Source: Enterovibrio norvegicus DSM 15893 (GTDB lineage Bacteria; Pseudomonadota; Gammaproteobacteria; Enterobacterales; Vibrionaceae). From it: 33,636 nt of DNA. The translations under genes and the position numbers were made by a program. The notes beneath the pieces were generated by a model that had not been told where the DNA came from, made no database searches, and worked only from the letters and a program-made list of their open reading frames with translations. This document shows positions 33,570 through 33,636 of the stretch, piece after piece. The stretch lies in assembly GCF_900115495.1 (NCBI RefSeq), contig NZ_FOWR01000051.1, positions 1 to 33,636 on the forward strand, given 5' to 3'. Within the stretch, counting starts at the first letter, position 1. Every line of letters begins with the position of its first letter.

Positions 33570-33635
33570 CTACCTCGGTCGCGAGACGCCCACGCAGACC
33601 ATCAAGTGCTCACCACAGTGTGGACAACGTCTTGT
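33570..33635 (-). CDS. C-terminal end of a zinc-knuckle protein, possibly a transposase (truncated by window edge)
   Basis: On the minus strand a frame entering from the right edge encodes TRRCPHCGEHLMVCVGVSRP plus a final R, then a TAG at 33570-33572. CPHC followed later by C is a zinc-knuckle-like pattern of the sort found at the ends of some transposases (for example the IS91 group). Only 21 residues are visible, so the family is a guess. The 33351-33569 spacer before it shows nothing clear. Confidence 0.3.
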   Translation of the reverse strand, partial: TRRCPHCGEHLMVCVGVSRPR

Positions 33636-33636
33636 T

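Noticed and set aside
1-33636. CRISPR array or prophage
   Set aside because: No regularly spaced repeats with unique spacers and no phage structural or lysis genes are visible; the only tandem repeat (3986-4051) has no spacers.

Overview
The window looks like a chromosomal stretch from a marine gammaproteobacterium of the Vibrionaceae (Vibrio, Grimontia, Enterovibrio or Photobacterium type). The main reasons are the purR gene followed by a cyclic-di-GMP riboswitch and a tfoY-type gene, an arrangement known from Vibrio cholerae, and protein sequences of Vibrio/enterobacterial type throughout. The species is an inference; no rRNA, tRNA, CRISPR array, prophage or replication origin was seen.

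Layout. 1-960: a gene-poor stretch with the tail of a probable transposase, a 19-bp direct repeat and a purR leader with two strong hairpins. 960-3079: purR, its terminator, the c-di-GMP-I riboswitch and tfoY. 3080-4356: mostly non-coding, with a palindromic repeat, a perfect CRP-type palindrome, one small membrane-protein ORF and a 25-bp tandem repeat. 4357-10722: a compact five-gene plus-strand operon. It starts with a fusion of a VTT/DedA-like membrane domain and a FAD disulfide oxidoreductase, followed by ynjB (binding protein), ynjC (permease), ynjD (ATPase) and ynjF (CDP-alcohol phosphatidyltransferase). 10813-14060: minus-strand DSBA-like protein, TTC38-like TPR protein and RIO-type kinase. 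14284-16405: GNAT acetyltransferase, a decayed EamA transporter, a 58-aa DUF6435-like gene and a LysR regulator.

16511-20115: a secreted alkylsulfatase, then a truncated PotD-like polyamine-binding gene whose stop overlaps the start of an acetylpolyamine amidohydrolase (HDAC fold). 20204-23479: minus-strand DcuB-like C4-dicarboxylate transporter and a COG2509-type FAD protein. 23799-24876: a tandem SnoaL/NTF2 protein and a second DUF6435-like gene, about 76% identical to the first. 24899-26852: a LysR gene divergent from a VOC-fold gene and an NTF2-like gene. 26915-31888: TetR regulator divergent from a two-gene RND efflux system without an outer-membrane gene. 31889-33636: an AT-richer segment with a 113-bp inverted-repeat unit, a PIN-like (DUF4935-type) putative nuclease gene, and at the edge the tail of a zinc-knuckle protein, possibly a transposase.

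Most genes form small, separately terminated units, each with a local regulator. The most interesting parts are the fusion-headed ynj operon, where a membrane-lipid-type domain, a redox enzyme, an importer and a head-group transferase are encoded together; the riboswitch-tfoY unit; the remnant polyamine operon in which only the deacetylase is intact; the duplicated DUF6435 genes; and the isolated PIN-like gene beside an inverted-repeat element.
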